Part shown: in pieces, positions 16,758 to 24,058 of the stretch
Position numbering within the stretch: the stretch's first letter is position 1
How the letters are laid out: every line of letters starts with the position of its first letter
Assembly (NCBI GenBank): GCA_002168075.1
Contig: NHCE01000007.1
Coordinates: forward strand, 20,525 to 84,524
Length of the DNA stretch: 64,000 bases
Reading direction: 5' to 3'
Source: Rhizobiales bacterium TMED25
Lineage (GTDB): Bacteria > Pseudomonadota > Alphaproteobacteria > Rhizobiales > TMED25
The notes under the pieces: generated by a model
What the model was told of the DNA's origin: nothing
Databases searched by the model: none
The model's input: only the letters and a program-made list of their open reading frames with translations
Made by a program: the position numbers and the translations under genes

Positions 16758-18188
16758 TTATAAAACTTTACCTGGATTGATGATATTTTTTGGGTCTAAT
16801 AATGATTTGATATCTTTCATTATTTGTAATTCAACTTTATCTTTATATTTTAGCATTTGTTTCTTTTTAATTATACCAACCCCATGTTCTGCTGCAAAAC
16901 TACCTCCAAAACTATTTACTGATCCGTATACTATTTCACGAATATCTGAGGTTTTTTCTTCAAATAGTTTCTCAGGATAGTTTTCAGGCGGACATACATT
17001 ATAGTGGATATTACCATCACCAATATGCCCATAGGGGACCGGTCTAACATTTGGAATAAATTCTCTTAATTTATTTCCGGTAGTTTCAATAAATTCAGGG
17101 ACTGATGAAATTGGAACGGATACATCGTGTTTTATTTCTCCGCCAAGTTTTGGCTGATGCTCAACAATTGCTTTTCTTATTTTCCAGATATTATTTGTTT
17201 GGGAGATGGAGTTTGCTATCACTGCATCATTTACACTGCCCACCTCAATGGCTTTTTGAAGGGCTCGCTGCATTATATCATGGGCGTTATCATTATTTTT
17301 TGTATCAGAAAACTCAACTATCACATTCCATTGCTCTCTTTTACTGAGCGGTTCAGTGATATTATCCCCAAACTCTTTTGCTATATGAAGTCCAATATCA
17401 GGGATTAACTCATACGAAGTTAAAAGATCTCCGGCAAATTCTTTCAGCGTCTCGAGAAGCTTAACGGTTGACTCTAAATCTTTCAAAGATGCAAATCCTG
17501 TAACCTTATTCTCAATTTTTGGAAATAGTCGCAAACTTGCTGCAGTAATTATTCCAAGCGTTCCCTCAGCCCCCATGAAAATATGCTTTATAGCATATCC
17601 CGTATTATCTTTTCTTAATCTTTTTAGGCTGTTAACAACCCTACCATCTGCGAGAACTACTTCTATCCCTAAAACCAAATCTCTCATATTACCATATTTT
17701 AAAACTGATATTCCACCTGCATTTGTTGATATATTACCTCCGATGGTGCAAGAGCCTTCTGACCCAATGCTAAGAGGGAAATGCCTTGAGACATTCTTTG
17801 CTGCCTCATGAATTTCGCTTAATATGCACCCTGATTGGACTGTAATAGTGTAATCATTTGGATTTGTTTCTATGATTTTATTCATCTTTCTCAAGCTTAG
17901 AATAATTTCACCATCTGGAATGCCAGCAGCAACAGAACCGGTATTTCCGCCTTGTGGTACCAGTGCAATATTTTCAGTTGAGCATAATTTGGCTATTTTA
18001 GATATCTGCTCGGTATTTCTTGGAGTGATCATTAAAGGTGAGTTACCATGAAAATTACCAACCCAATCGATTAAATAAGGTCCGATGGTATTCTGATCGG
18101 TAATAATATCTTTTTTATCAATGATCTTTTGGAGTTTACTGATAAAAGGTCCTACTTGCTTTTTTGATAGCTGCATTTTTTTATTCAA
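16758..18188 (-). CDS. FAD-binding 2-hydroxyacid dehydrogenase (GlcD / D-lactate dehydrogenase / D-2-hydroxyglutarate dehydrogenase family)
   Basis: A 476-residue flavoprotein of the VAO/PCMH fold. The FAD pyrophosphate loop is PQGGNTGSVAAG, followed by SIGSEGSCTIGGNISTNAGG, which is the second FAD-binding segment. The C-terminal metal and substrate motifs are GHIGDGNIHYN and AEHGVG. The family oxidises D-lactate, glycolate or D-2-hydroxyglutarate and passes electrons to quinone or an electron-transfer flavoprotein. No GlcE/GlcF partner genes are next to it, which favours a single-subunit DLD or D2HGDH-like enzyme. Its start is only 12 bp after the tRNA-Thr gene, so it may be read through from the tRNA or rlmB promoter. 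ATG 18179 is an alternative start. Confidence 0.87.
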   Translation of the reverse strand: MNKKMQLSKKQVGPFISKLQKIIDKKDIITDQNTIGPYLIDWVGNFHGNSPLMITPRNTEQISKIAKLCSTENIALVPQGGNTGSVAAGIPDGEIILSLRKMNKIIETNPNDYTITVQSGCILSEIHEAAKNVSRHFPLSIGSEGSCTIGGNISTNAGGISVLKYGNMRDLVLGIEVVLADGRVVNSLKRLRKDNTGYAIKHIFMGAEGTLGIITAASLRLFPKIENKVTGFASLKDLESTVKLLETLKEFAGDLLTSYELIPDIGLHIAKEFGDNITEPLSKREQWNVIVEFSDTKNNDNAHDIMQRALQKAIEVGSVNDAVIANSISQTNNIWKIRKAIVEHQPKLGGEIKHDVSVPISSVPEFIETTGNKLREFIPNVRPVPYGHIGDGNIHYNVCPPENYPEKLFEEKTSDIREIVYGSVNSFGGSFAAEHGVGIIKKKQMLKYKDKVELQIMKDIKSLLDPKNIINPGKVL

Positions 18189-18200
18189 TTGAATTTTTTA

Positions 18201-18276
18201 TGGTGCCGGCTGAGAGATTTGAACTCCCGACCTACTGATTACAAATCAGCCGCTCTACCAACTGAGCTAAGCCGGC
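18201..18276 (-). tRNA. tRNA-Thr(UGU)
   Basis: A complete 76-nt cloverleaf with encoded CCA. The acceptor stem is GCCGGCT with AGCCGGC, the D-arm is AGCTCAGTTGGTAGAGC, the anticodon loop is TTTGTAA with anticodon TGT, and the T-arm is GGGAGTTCAAATCTCTC. It lies between rlmB and the FAD oxidoreductase on the minus strand. In E. coli a tRNA-Thr gene belongs to the thrU-tyrU-glyT-thrT-tufB cluster; here Tyr and Gly stay beside tuf, while Thr lies in reverse orientation beyond rlmB. Confidence 0.97.
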
Positions 18277-18405
18277 ACATAGTTGAAAATTATTTTAATA
18301 TTTAAATCAAAAAAATAAATATTGAAAGTAAATTATTGAATAATAGTCGGATTAATAATAAAAAGTCTATCTCAATTTTGAGAGGACTCAAAAAATTAGT
18401 CTAGT

Positions 18406-19131
18406 TTAATAATTTTCTGTAATTTTATTTAGAGTGACTCCAATTGCTACAGATACATTAAGACTTTTAATCTTTCCAATTGTGTTTAACTTATAGATTT
18501 CATGACACTTACTTTTTGTGAGGTTTCGGATACCCCTACCTTCATCACCGAAAATCAATACAAATTTATCATTCTTTCCAAAATTCATATCATCTATACT
18601 TGATGCTGCATCACTATCAAATCCAATTAACCAAAAATTATTTTTCTTCAAAGTTTCCAGCATATTTGATAAATTTTTAGCAGATACTATATTTACGTAT
18701 TCAAGCCCCCCAGAGGATGATTTGGCAATAAGGCCTTCGTCGAGCTGCTCAAATCTATGTGTTGTTATTATTGTTGAAAAACCAAAAGCTACAGCTGTTC
18801 TAATGATTGCACCTATGTTCCGTGGGTCAGAAATATTATCTAGCATTATTATATTTTCTATATTGTCTAGCATGTTGCTGTCAAAAGTGATTAATTTTTT
18901 TGGACCACATAATAACATTATTCCTTGGTGTACAGCTCCTTGCGGAAGTTCTCTCGATAGTTCTTTTGTTGTTATTATTTCGTAATTGAATTTTTCAAGA
19001 TTGAGATCTTCCAGTAGAATGATTTTTTGTCTTGCATTTTCTGTTAAGAATATTTTTTTAATACTCCTTTCGGAGTTGGCTAGAGCGTGAATGGTAGCAT
19101 GAAAACCATATAATTTTATAAAATTTGTCAT
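18406..19131 (-). CDS. rlmB: TrmH/SpoU-family 23S rRNA (guanosine-2'-O)-methyltransferase RlmB
   Basis: A 241-residue SPOUT methyltransferase. The N-terminal substrate-binding domain is KLYGFHATIHAL, typical of RlmB. The catalytic domain has motif 1 DNISDPRNIGAIIRTA, motif 2 LIFGDEGRGI and motif 3 SLNVSVA, which forms the SAM-binding knot. It would methylate G2251 of the 23S rRNA peptidyl-transferase loop. RlmB is commonly located just upstream of the Tyr-Gly-tuf tRNA cluster in alphaproteobacteria, as here, on the opposite strand. Confidence 0.88.
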   Translation of the reverse strand: MTNFIKLYGFHATIHALANSERSIKKIFLTENARQKIILLEDLNLEKFNYEIITTKELSRELPQGAVHQGIMLLCGPKKLITFDSNMLDNIENIIMLDNISDPRNIGAIIRTAVAFGFSTIITTHRFEQLDEGLIAKSSSGGLEYVNIVSAKNLSNMLETLKKNNFWLIGFDSDAASSIDDMNFGKNDKFVLIFGDEGRGIRNLTKSKCHEIYKLNTIGKIKSLNVSVAIGVTLNKITENY

Positions 19132-19231
19132 AAGAAATGATTACCTCTAGATTTTTATATATCTTTGGTGTAAACGTGTATAGTAATTATTAAGGTTTTG
19201 ATCTTGCATCACCTTATGGGCAACTATTTAC

Positions 19232-19316
19232 GGAGGGGTGCCCGAGTGGTTAAAGGGGACGGGCTGTAAACCCGTTGGCTTAGCCTACGTTGGTTCAAAT
19301 CCAACTCCCTCCACCA
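19232..19316 (+). tRNA. tRNA-Tyr(GUA)
   Basis: An 85-nt class II tRNA with long variable arm and encoded CCA. Acceptor GGAGGGG pairs with TCCCTCC (one G-T), anticodon loop CTGTAAA gives GTA, and the T-arm is GTTGG-TTCAAAT-CCAAC. It starts the Tyr-Gly-tuf-Trp-secE transcription unit. Confidence 0.97.
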
Positions 19317-19334
19317 TTTTTGTTTATGGATCAT

Positions 19335-19408
19335 GCGGGTGTAGCTCAAAGGTAGAGCAGCAGCCTTCCAAGCTGAGGACGAGGGTTCGATTCCCTTCAC
19401 CCGCTCCA
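19335..19408 (+). tRNA. tRNA-Gly(UCC)
   Basis: A 74-nt tRNA with encoded CCA. Acceptor GCGGGTG pairs with CACCCGC, and anticodon loop CTTCCAA gives TCC. Only 18 bp separate it from tRNA-Tyr, so both are cut from one precursor that may continue into tuf. Confidence 0.97.
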
Positions 19409-19543
19409 ATAATAAAAATAATTACTTTATGTGATTTTTTTGTAGATTTTTTAAAATATTCAATTATATATGTAAATATTCAATTATTTGTAACAAAAAA
19501 TCATATATATAATGATTAAAAAACTATTAGGTTAGGAACTAAC

Positions 19544-20734
19544 ATGGCTAAAGAAAAGTTTGATCGCAGTAAACCACATTGTAATATTGGAACAATTGGT
19601 CACGTTGATCATGGGAAAACAACATTAACGGCTGCAATTACAAAAGTATTATCAGAATCCGGTGGAGCAGAATTCTCTGCCTATGATGCAATTGATAAAG
19701 CCCCAGAGGAAAAAGCAAGGGGCATTACAATATCAACTGCCCATGTAGAATACACCACAGATGCTCGTCACTATGCACACGTAGACTGTCCCGGTCATGC
19801 TGACTATGTCAAAAATATGATAACTGGTGCTGCACAAATGGATGGAGCCATATTGGTTGTTAATGCTGCAGATGGTCCAATGCCACAAACTCGAGAGCAC
19901 ATTCTGCTGGCAAGACAAGTTGGTGTTCCAGCGCTTGTAGTCTATTTAAACAAAGTTGATCAAGTGGATGACGACGAATTACTAGATTTGGTTGAAATGG
20001 AAGTAAGAGAACTTTTGAGTTCTTATGAATTCCCTGGTGATGATATTCCTATCATAAAGGGCTCAGCACTTGCAGCCTTAGAATCAAAAAATGATGAAAT
20101 TGGAAAGAATTCTATAATGGAGCTGATGGCAGCGGTAGACTCATACATACCTCAGCCTGACAGACCAAAAGATCAGCCATTCCTAATGCCAATTGAAGAT
20201 GTATTTTCAATCTCTGGAAGAGGTACAGTTGTTACAGGAAGAGTTGAGCGTGGGATTATAAATGTAGGTGAAGAAATAGAAATTGTTGGTATCAAAGATA
20301 CTACAAAAACAACCTGTACAGGAGTTGAGATGTTTAGAAAGCTTCTAGACCAAGGTGAAGCCGGCGATAATGTTGGCGTTTTACTGAGAGGTACAAAAAG
20401 AGAAGAAGTTGAAAGAGGTCAAGTCCTTGCTAAGCCAGGATCGATTACTCCACACGCAAAATTTAAAGCAAATGCATATATTCTTACAAAAGATGAGGGT
20501 GGAAGGCATACACCATTCTTTAAAAATTATAGACCTCAGTTCTATTTCCGTACAACAGATGTGACAGGAATTGTAAATCTTCCAGAAGGTACTGAAATGG
20601 TAATGCCTGGAGATAACATAGAAATGGATGTCGAACTAATTAACCCAATCGGAATGGAAGAAAATTTAAGATTTGCTATTCGAGAAGGTGGAAGAACCGT
20701 CGGTGCAGGTGTTGTATCGAAAATAACTAAATAG
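19544..20734 (+). CDS. tuf: Elongation factor Tu
   Basis: A 396-residue translational GTPase that brings aminoacyl-tRNA to the ribosome. The P-loop is GHVDHGKT (residues 19-26), switch II is DCPGHADY, and the guanine motif is NKVD, followed by domains II and III of normal length. Its location before tRNA-Trp, secE and nusG corresponds to tufB of other proteobacteria. The usual second copy between fusA and rpsJ is absent in this window. GGTTAGGAACT precedes the ATG, and a TATAAT box at 19508-19513 may support a local promoter. Confidence 0.98.
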   Translation: MAKEKFDRSKPHCNIGTIGHVDHGKTTLTAAITKVLSESGGAEFSAYDAIDKAPEEKARGITISTAHVEYTTDARHYAHVDCPGHADYVKNMITGAAQMDGAILVVNAADGPMPQTREHILLARQVGVPALVVYLNKVDQVDDDELLDLVEMEVRELLSSYEFPGDDIPIIKGSALAALESKNDEIGKNSIMELMAAVDSYIPQPDRPKDQPFLMPIEDVFSISGRGTVVTGRVERGIINVGEEIEIVGIKDTTKTTCTGVEMFRKLLDQGEAGDNVGVLLRGTKREEVERGQVLAKPGSITPHAKFKANAYILTKDEGGRHTPFFKNYRPQFYFRTTDVTGIVNLPEGTEMVMPGDNIEMDVELINPIGMEENLRFAIREGGRTVGAGVVSKITK

Positions 20735-20771
20735 GGAATAAAGACTGGCACTCCAGCCATCTAAATTATAC

Positions 20772-20847
20772 AGGAGTGTAGCTCAACTGGCAGAGCGTCG
20801 GTCTCCAAAACCGAAGGTTGGGGGTTCGACTCCCTCCACTCCTGCCA
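20772..20847 (+). tRNA. tRNA-Trp(CCA)
   Basis: A 76-nt tRNA with encoded CCA. Acceptor AGGAGTG pairs with CACTCCT, anticodon loop CTCCAAA gives CCA, and the T-arm is GGGGGTTCGACTCCCTC. It sits between tuf and secE, the standard proteobacterial place. Confidence 0.97.
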
Positions 20848-20892
20848 GAAAGATGCATGAATAAGTAATTTTAAAAAGAGTTCTATTATAAA

Positions 20893-21081
20893 ATGAAACC
20901 TATTAGATATTTACAAGAAATAAAGTCTGAGATCACAAAGGTGACATGGCCAACGAGACGTGAAACAACAGTTACATCTCTTATGGTACTTATCTTTGTT
21001 TTTGTGGCTGCAATCTTCTTCTTAATATCAGATAGAATTTTAAGCTGGATTGTTGCTTTAATTTTAGGTATTGGGGGCTAA
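20893..21081 (+). CDS. secE: Preprotein translocase subunit SecE
   Basis: A 62-residue minimal SecE with the amphipathic segment YLQEIKSEITKVTWPTRRET, containing the diagnostic VTWPTR, and a single C-terminal transmembrane helix. It clamps SecY in the SecYEG channel. NusG starts 5 bp downstream, so the two are one operon. Confidence 0.95.
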   Translation: MKPIRYLQEIKSEITKVTWPTRRETTVTSLMVLIFVFVAAIFFLISDRILSWIVALILGIGG

Positions 21082-21086
21082 AATTT

Positions 21087-21617
21087 ATGTCGCATAATTG
21101 GTATATTGTACATGCATACTCTAACTTTGAAAAACAAGTCGCAGCATCTATCAAAGAGCAAGCCATATTGCATGGTATAGAGGATCATTTTAGCGAAATA
21201 TTAGTCCCTACTGAAGACGTTGTTCAAGTTCGGAAAGGACGCAAAGTACAATCAGAGAGAAAATTTTTTCCAGGATATGTGCTCGTTAAAATGGAAATGA
21301 ATGACGAGTCATATCATTTGGTAAAAAAAACAAACAAGGTCACAGGGTTTCTAGGCTCTCAAAGTAGGCCAATCCCAATCACCAAAGACGAAGTTTCAAG
21401 AATAATGACACAAGTTGAAGAGGGTGTTGATGGTCCAATTTCATCTATGACTTTTGAAATTGGTGAACAAGTAAGAGTCGCAGATGGACCTTTCGCATCT
21501 TTTAGTGGAATGGTAGAAGAGGTTGATGTTGAAAGATCTAGACTAAAAGTAGCAGTATCAATTTTTGGTCGACCAACACCAGTTGAGTTAGAGTATAATC
21601 AGGTTGAAAAATTATAA
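21087..21617 (+). CDS. nusG: Transcription termination/antitermination factor NusG
   Basis: A 176-residue protein with the NGN domain (WYIVHAYSNFEKQVA at the start, FFPGYVLVKM, and VTGFLG) and the C-terminal KOW domain (GEQVRVADGPFASFSGMVEEVD). It binds RNA polymerase and couples it to the ribosome and Rho. It is co-transcribed with secE; the S10- and L11-operon genes follow. Confidence 0.96.
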   Translation: MSHNWYIVHAYSNFEKQVAASIKEQAILHGIEDHFSEILVPTEDVVQVRKGRKVQSERKFFPGYVLVKMEMNDESYHLVKKTNKVTGFLGSQSRPIPITKDEVSRIMTQVEEGVDGPISSMTFEIGEQVRVADGPFASFSGMVEEVDVERSRLKVAVSIFGRPTPVELEYNQVEKL

Positions 21618-21678
21618 TAAATTGATTTTACACTTAATCTATGTAATGTGTAATTTTATTGAAATATAGGAATAGAAA

Positions 21679-22107
21679 ATGGCAAAGAAAATTAGTGGTT
21701 ATTTAAAACTTCAAGTACCAGCAGGGAAAGCAGCTCCAGCTCCACCAATCGGGCCTGCACTAGGTCAAAGAGGCCTGAATATTATGGAATTCTGTAAAGC
21801 ATTTAATGCGGCAACACAAGATTTTGAACCCGAAATGCCAATACCTACTCTGATTACCATATACGCAGACAAGTCATTTTCTTTTACAACAAAAACACCA
21901 CCAGCGTCATTTCTTTTGCGAAAAGCGGCCAATTTGCCAAAAGGAGGCTCAACCCCAGGGAGAGAAATTGCAGGACAGGTTACAAAGAATCAAATTATTG
22001 AAATCGCTGAACAAAAAATGAAAGACTTGAATGCAAATACTATTGAACAAGCTTCAAAAATTATAGAAGGTTCAGCCCGTTCAATGGGCTTGGAAGTAAA
22101 GGATTGA
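21679..22107 (+). CDS. rplK: 50S ribosomal protein L11
   Basis: A 142-residue L11 that binds the GTPase-associated region of 23S rRNA. The N-terminal domain begins [29 protein letters not shown], and the C-terminal rRNA-binding domain contains [13 protein letters not shown]. It is 61 bp after nusG and 10 bp before rplA. Confidence 0.97.
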   Translation: MAKKISGYLKLQVPAGKAAPAPPIGPALGQRGLNIMEFCKAFNAATQDFEPEMPIPTLITIYADKSFSFTTKTPPASFLLRKAANLPKGGSTPGREIAGQVTKNQIIEIAEQKMKDLNANTIEQASKIIEGSARSMGLEVKD

Positions 22108-22117
22108 GGATAATAAA

Positions 22118-22813
22118 ATGGTAAAATTAGGAAAAAGATTTAAAGAAATATCCGAAAGTGTAGATTCTCTAAAAATATATGAGATTGATGAGGCGATTAA
22201 ATTAGTTAAAAATAATGCGAAGGCGAAATTTAATGAGACCATTGAAATTGTTTTCAATTTAGGGGTTGACCCTAAACAAGCTGATCAAATGGTGAGGGGC
22301 GTCGTTAAGTTACCTGAGGGTACAGGAAAAGAAGTAAGAGTTGCAGTGTTTGCGCGGGATGTTAAAGCAAAAGAGGCAAAAGATGCTGGGGCGGATATAG
22401 TAGGAGATGATGATCTAGCGGAGACTGTAAAAACTGGTAAATTTGAATTCGATAGAGTTATATCAACGCCAGATATGATGGCAGTAGTCGGGCAACTTGG
22501 AAAAATATTAGGGCCAAGAGGTTTAATGCCAAATCCAAAACTCGGAACCGTTACTGATGATGTTGAAACAGCTATTAAAAATATAAAAGGTGGTTCGGTC
22601 GAATATAGAGTTGAGAAGGCTGGAATAATTCATGCTGGTATAGGCAAAGCTGATTTCACAAATGGGGCTATCAAAAATAATATAAAAGCAATATGGGATG
22701 CAATTTTATCAGCTAAACCATCAGGGGCAAAGGGGTCCTACATCAAAGGGGTAACACTAACATCTACAATGGGAGCTGGAGTGAAAGTTGATCCAGATTC
22801 CGTTATTAATTGA
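22118..22813 (+). CDS. rplA: 50S ribosomal protein L1
   Basis: A 231-residue L1-stalk protein, which controls E-site tRNA exit. Diagnostic segments are FNETIEI, the long [13 protein letters not shown] motif and [19 protein letters not shown]. It pairs with rplK, whose expression L1 autoregulates in other proteobacteria. It is followed by tandem hairpins and the L10 leader. Confidence 0.97.
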   Translation: MVKLGKRFKEISESVDSLKIYEIDEAIKLVKNNAKAKFNETIEIVFNLGVDPKQADQMVRGVVKLPEGTGKEVRVAVFARDVKAKEAKDAGADIVGDDDLAETVKTGKFEFDRVISTPDMMAVVGQLGKILGPRGLMPNPKLGTVTDDVETAIKNIKGGSVEYRVEKAGIIHAGIGKADFTNGAIKNNIKAIWDAILSAKPSGAKGSYIKGVTLTSTMGAGVKVDPDSVIN

Positions 22814-22834
22814 GTAACAAAAAAAATAAAATAA

Positions 22835-22885
22835 TTAGACTTTACATTTAGGTCTAAAAAGCATAAACATATCATACTTATGCTT
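22835..22885 (+). promoter_or_regulatory. Tandem hairpins after rplA
   Basis: Two back-to-back hairpins lie between rplKA and the L10 leader: TTAGAC (22835-22840) with GTCTAA (22852-22857), and AAGCATAA (22859-22866) with TTATGCTT (22878-22885), both with 11-base or similar loops. No T-run follows, so they may be processing or attenuation sites and not a plain terminator. Confidence 0.5.
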
Positions 22886-22887
22886 GA

Positions 22888-23040
22888 CCTGTCCAAGATT
22901 ATAGGTGCGAAAGCTTAATTTCCTATATGAGACATTCGGGTTAATTCAAAATTTTTTTTTGAATTCCGACGCAGTTAGTAAAATTACTAAAGGGCAGGTA
23001 ACATTGGAGTTAAGCTCAAATGGAAACTGTAGAAGGAGAG
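22888..23040 (+). promoter_or_regulatory. Ribosomal protein L10 leader (autoregulatory 5' UTR of rplJL)
   Basis: This leader fills the 231-bp gap before rplJ. A stem is formed by TGTC (22890-22893) with GACA (22931-22934) and TATAGG (22900-22905) with CCTATA (22922-22927). Between the two helices are CAAGAT and TGA, resembling the kink-turn bound by L10-(L12)4. A second hairpin joins AATTCAAAA (22943-22951) to TTTTGAATT (22957-22965). Position, GTCCAAGA motif and fold match the known L10 leader family, which represses rplJL translation when L10 is in excess. Confidence 0.75.
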
Positions 23041-23044
23041 AGCT

Positions 23045-23563
23045 GTGGATAGACAAGGAAAGCAAAATTTTGTAGCAAACTTAAAAGGTGTGTTTAGCAA
23101 CTCATCTGTTGTAGTTGTTGCTCAAAATACTGGTCTTACCGTATCAGCAATGAACGATCTACGCAGTGAAATGCGTGAAGCGGGGGGGCATGTAAAGGTT
23201 GTAAAAAATAAATTAACCAAAATAGCTCTTGAAGGAACACCATTAGCAAGTATTGATGAATTCTTGAGTGGACCATCAATGATTGTGTATTCGGATGATC
23301 CTGTAACTGCACCTAAAATAGCTATAAAGTTTGCTAAAGAAAACGAAAACTTTGTTGTGCTAGGTGGAGCTCTGCCCGAAAAGAAGATCGACCTTGGAGA
23401 CGTAAAACAGTTAGCTAGCTTACCATCATTGGATGAATTAAGATCCAAAATTCTTGGATTAATAATGTCTCCTGCTGGAAACGTAGCTAGTTTACTAAAT
23501 AAACCAAGTAGTAACATAGCCCAAGTTGTAAAAGCTTATTCAGATAAAAGTGAAGCAGCTTAA
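23045..23563 (+). CDS. rplJ: 50S ribosomal protein L10
   Basis: A 172-residue L10, base of the L7/L12 stalk. It begins with a GTG at 23045 preceded by GAAGGAGAG, then MDRQGKQNFV. The segments VVVVAQNTGLTVSAMNDLRSEMR and KVVKNKLTKIAL are the rRNA-binding part, and the C-terminal helix binds L12 dimers. The GTG start and the structured leader agree with translational autoregulation. Confidence 0.96.
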   Translation: MDRQGKQNFVANLKGVFSNSSVVVVAQNTGLTVSAMNDLRSEMREAGGHVKVVKNKLTKIALEGTPLASIDEFLSGPSMIVYSDDPVTAPKIAIKFAKENENFVVLGGALPEKKIDLGDVKQLASLPSLDELRSKILGLIMSPAGNVASLLNKPSSNIAQVVKAYSDKSEAA

Positions 23564-23604
23564 TTTTTTATTAACTAACGAAATAGATTTAAGGACAAAA
23601 TAAA

Positions 23605-23988
23605 ATGGCAGACTTAGATAAAATTGCAGAGAGTTTATCAAATTTAACAATACTTGAAGCATCTGAATTAACAAAGATTCTTGAAGAAAAATGGGGTGTT
23701 TCAGCAGCAGCTCAAGTTGCTGTTGCAGCCGCACCAGCTGGTGGCGACGCTGGAGGTTCAGCCGCCGCGGAAGAAAAAACTGAATTTGATGTCGTCCTAG
23801 CAAGCATGGGAGACCAGAAGATTAATGTTATTAAAGAGGTAAGAGCAATTACTGGATTAGGCTTAAAAGAAGCTAAAGATCTTGTCGAAGCAGCTCCAAA
23901 ACCTGTAAAAGAAGGTGTATCAAAAGATGAAGCAGATAAGATCAAAGCTCAATTGGAAGGAGCCGGTGCTACCGCTGAAGTTAAATAG
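23605..23988 (+). CDS. rplL: 50S ribosomal protein L7/L12
   Basis: A 127-residue stalk protein with N-terminal dimerisation helices, an Ala/Gly-rich hinge ([15 protein letters not shown]) and the C-terminal factor-binding domain [39 protein letters not shown]. It recruits translational GTPases. It lies 41 bp after rplJ and 70 bp before rpoB. Confidence 0.97.
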   Translation: MADLDKIAESLSNLTILEASELTKILEEKWGVSAAAQVAVAAAPAGGDAGGSAAAEEKTEFDVVLASMGDQKINVIKEVRAITGLGLKEAKDLVEAAPKPVKEGVSKDEADKIKAQLEGAGATAEVK

Positions 23989-24058
23989 TAGATAAACCTT
24001 ACAGCATTTGTCTGTATATCAAACGAAACTACTTTTAACTTTTAAACGGGAACATGGC

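Noticed and set aside
18201..18276. Integrated element at tRNA-Thr
   Set aside because: No integrase, no duplicated tRNA 3' end in the window and no clear change in base composition by eye. Kept only as a low-interest boundary note.
18518..18985. 155-codon plus-strand open frame opposite rlmB
   Set aside because: Antisense shadow of rlmB, whose SPOUT motifs are clear. No ribosome site or recognisable domain.
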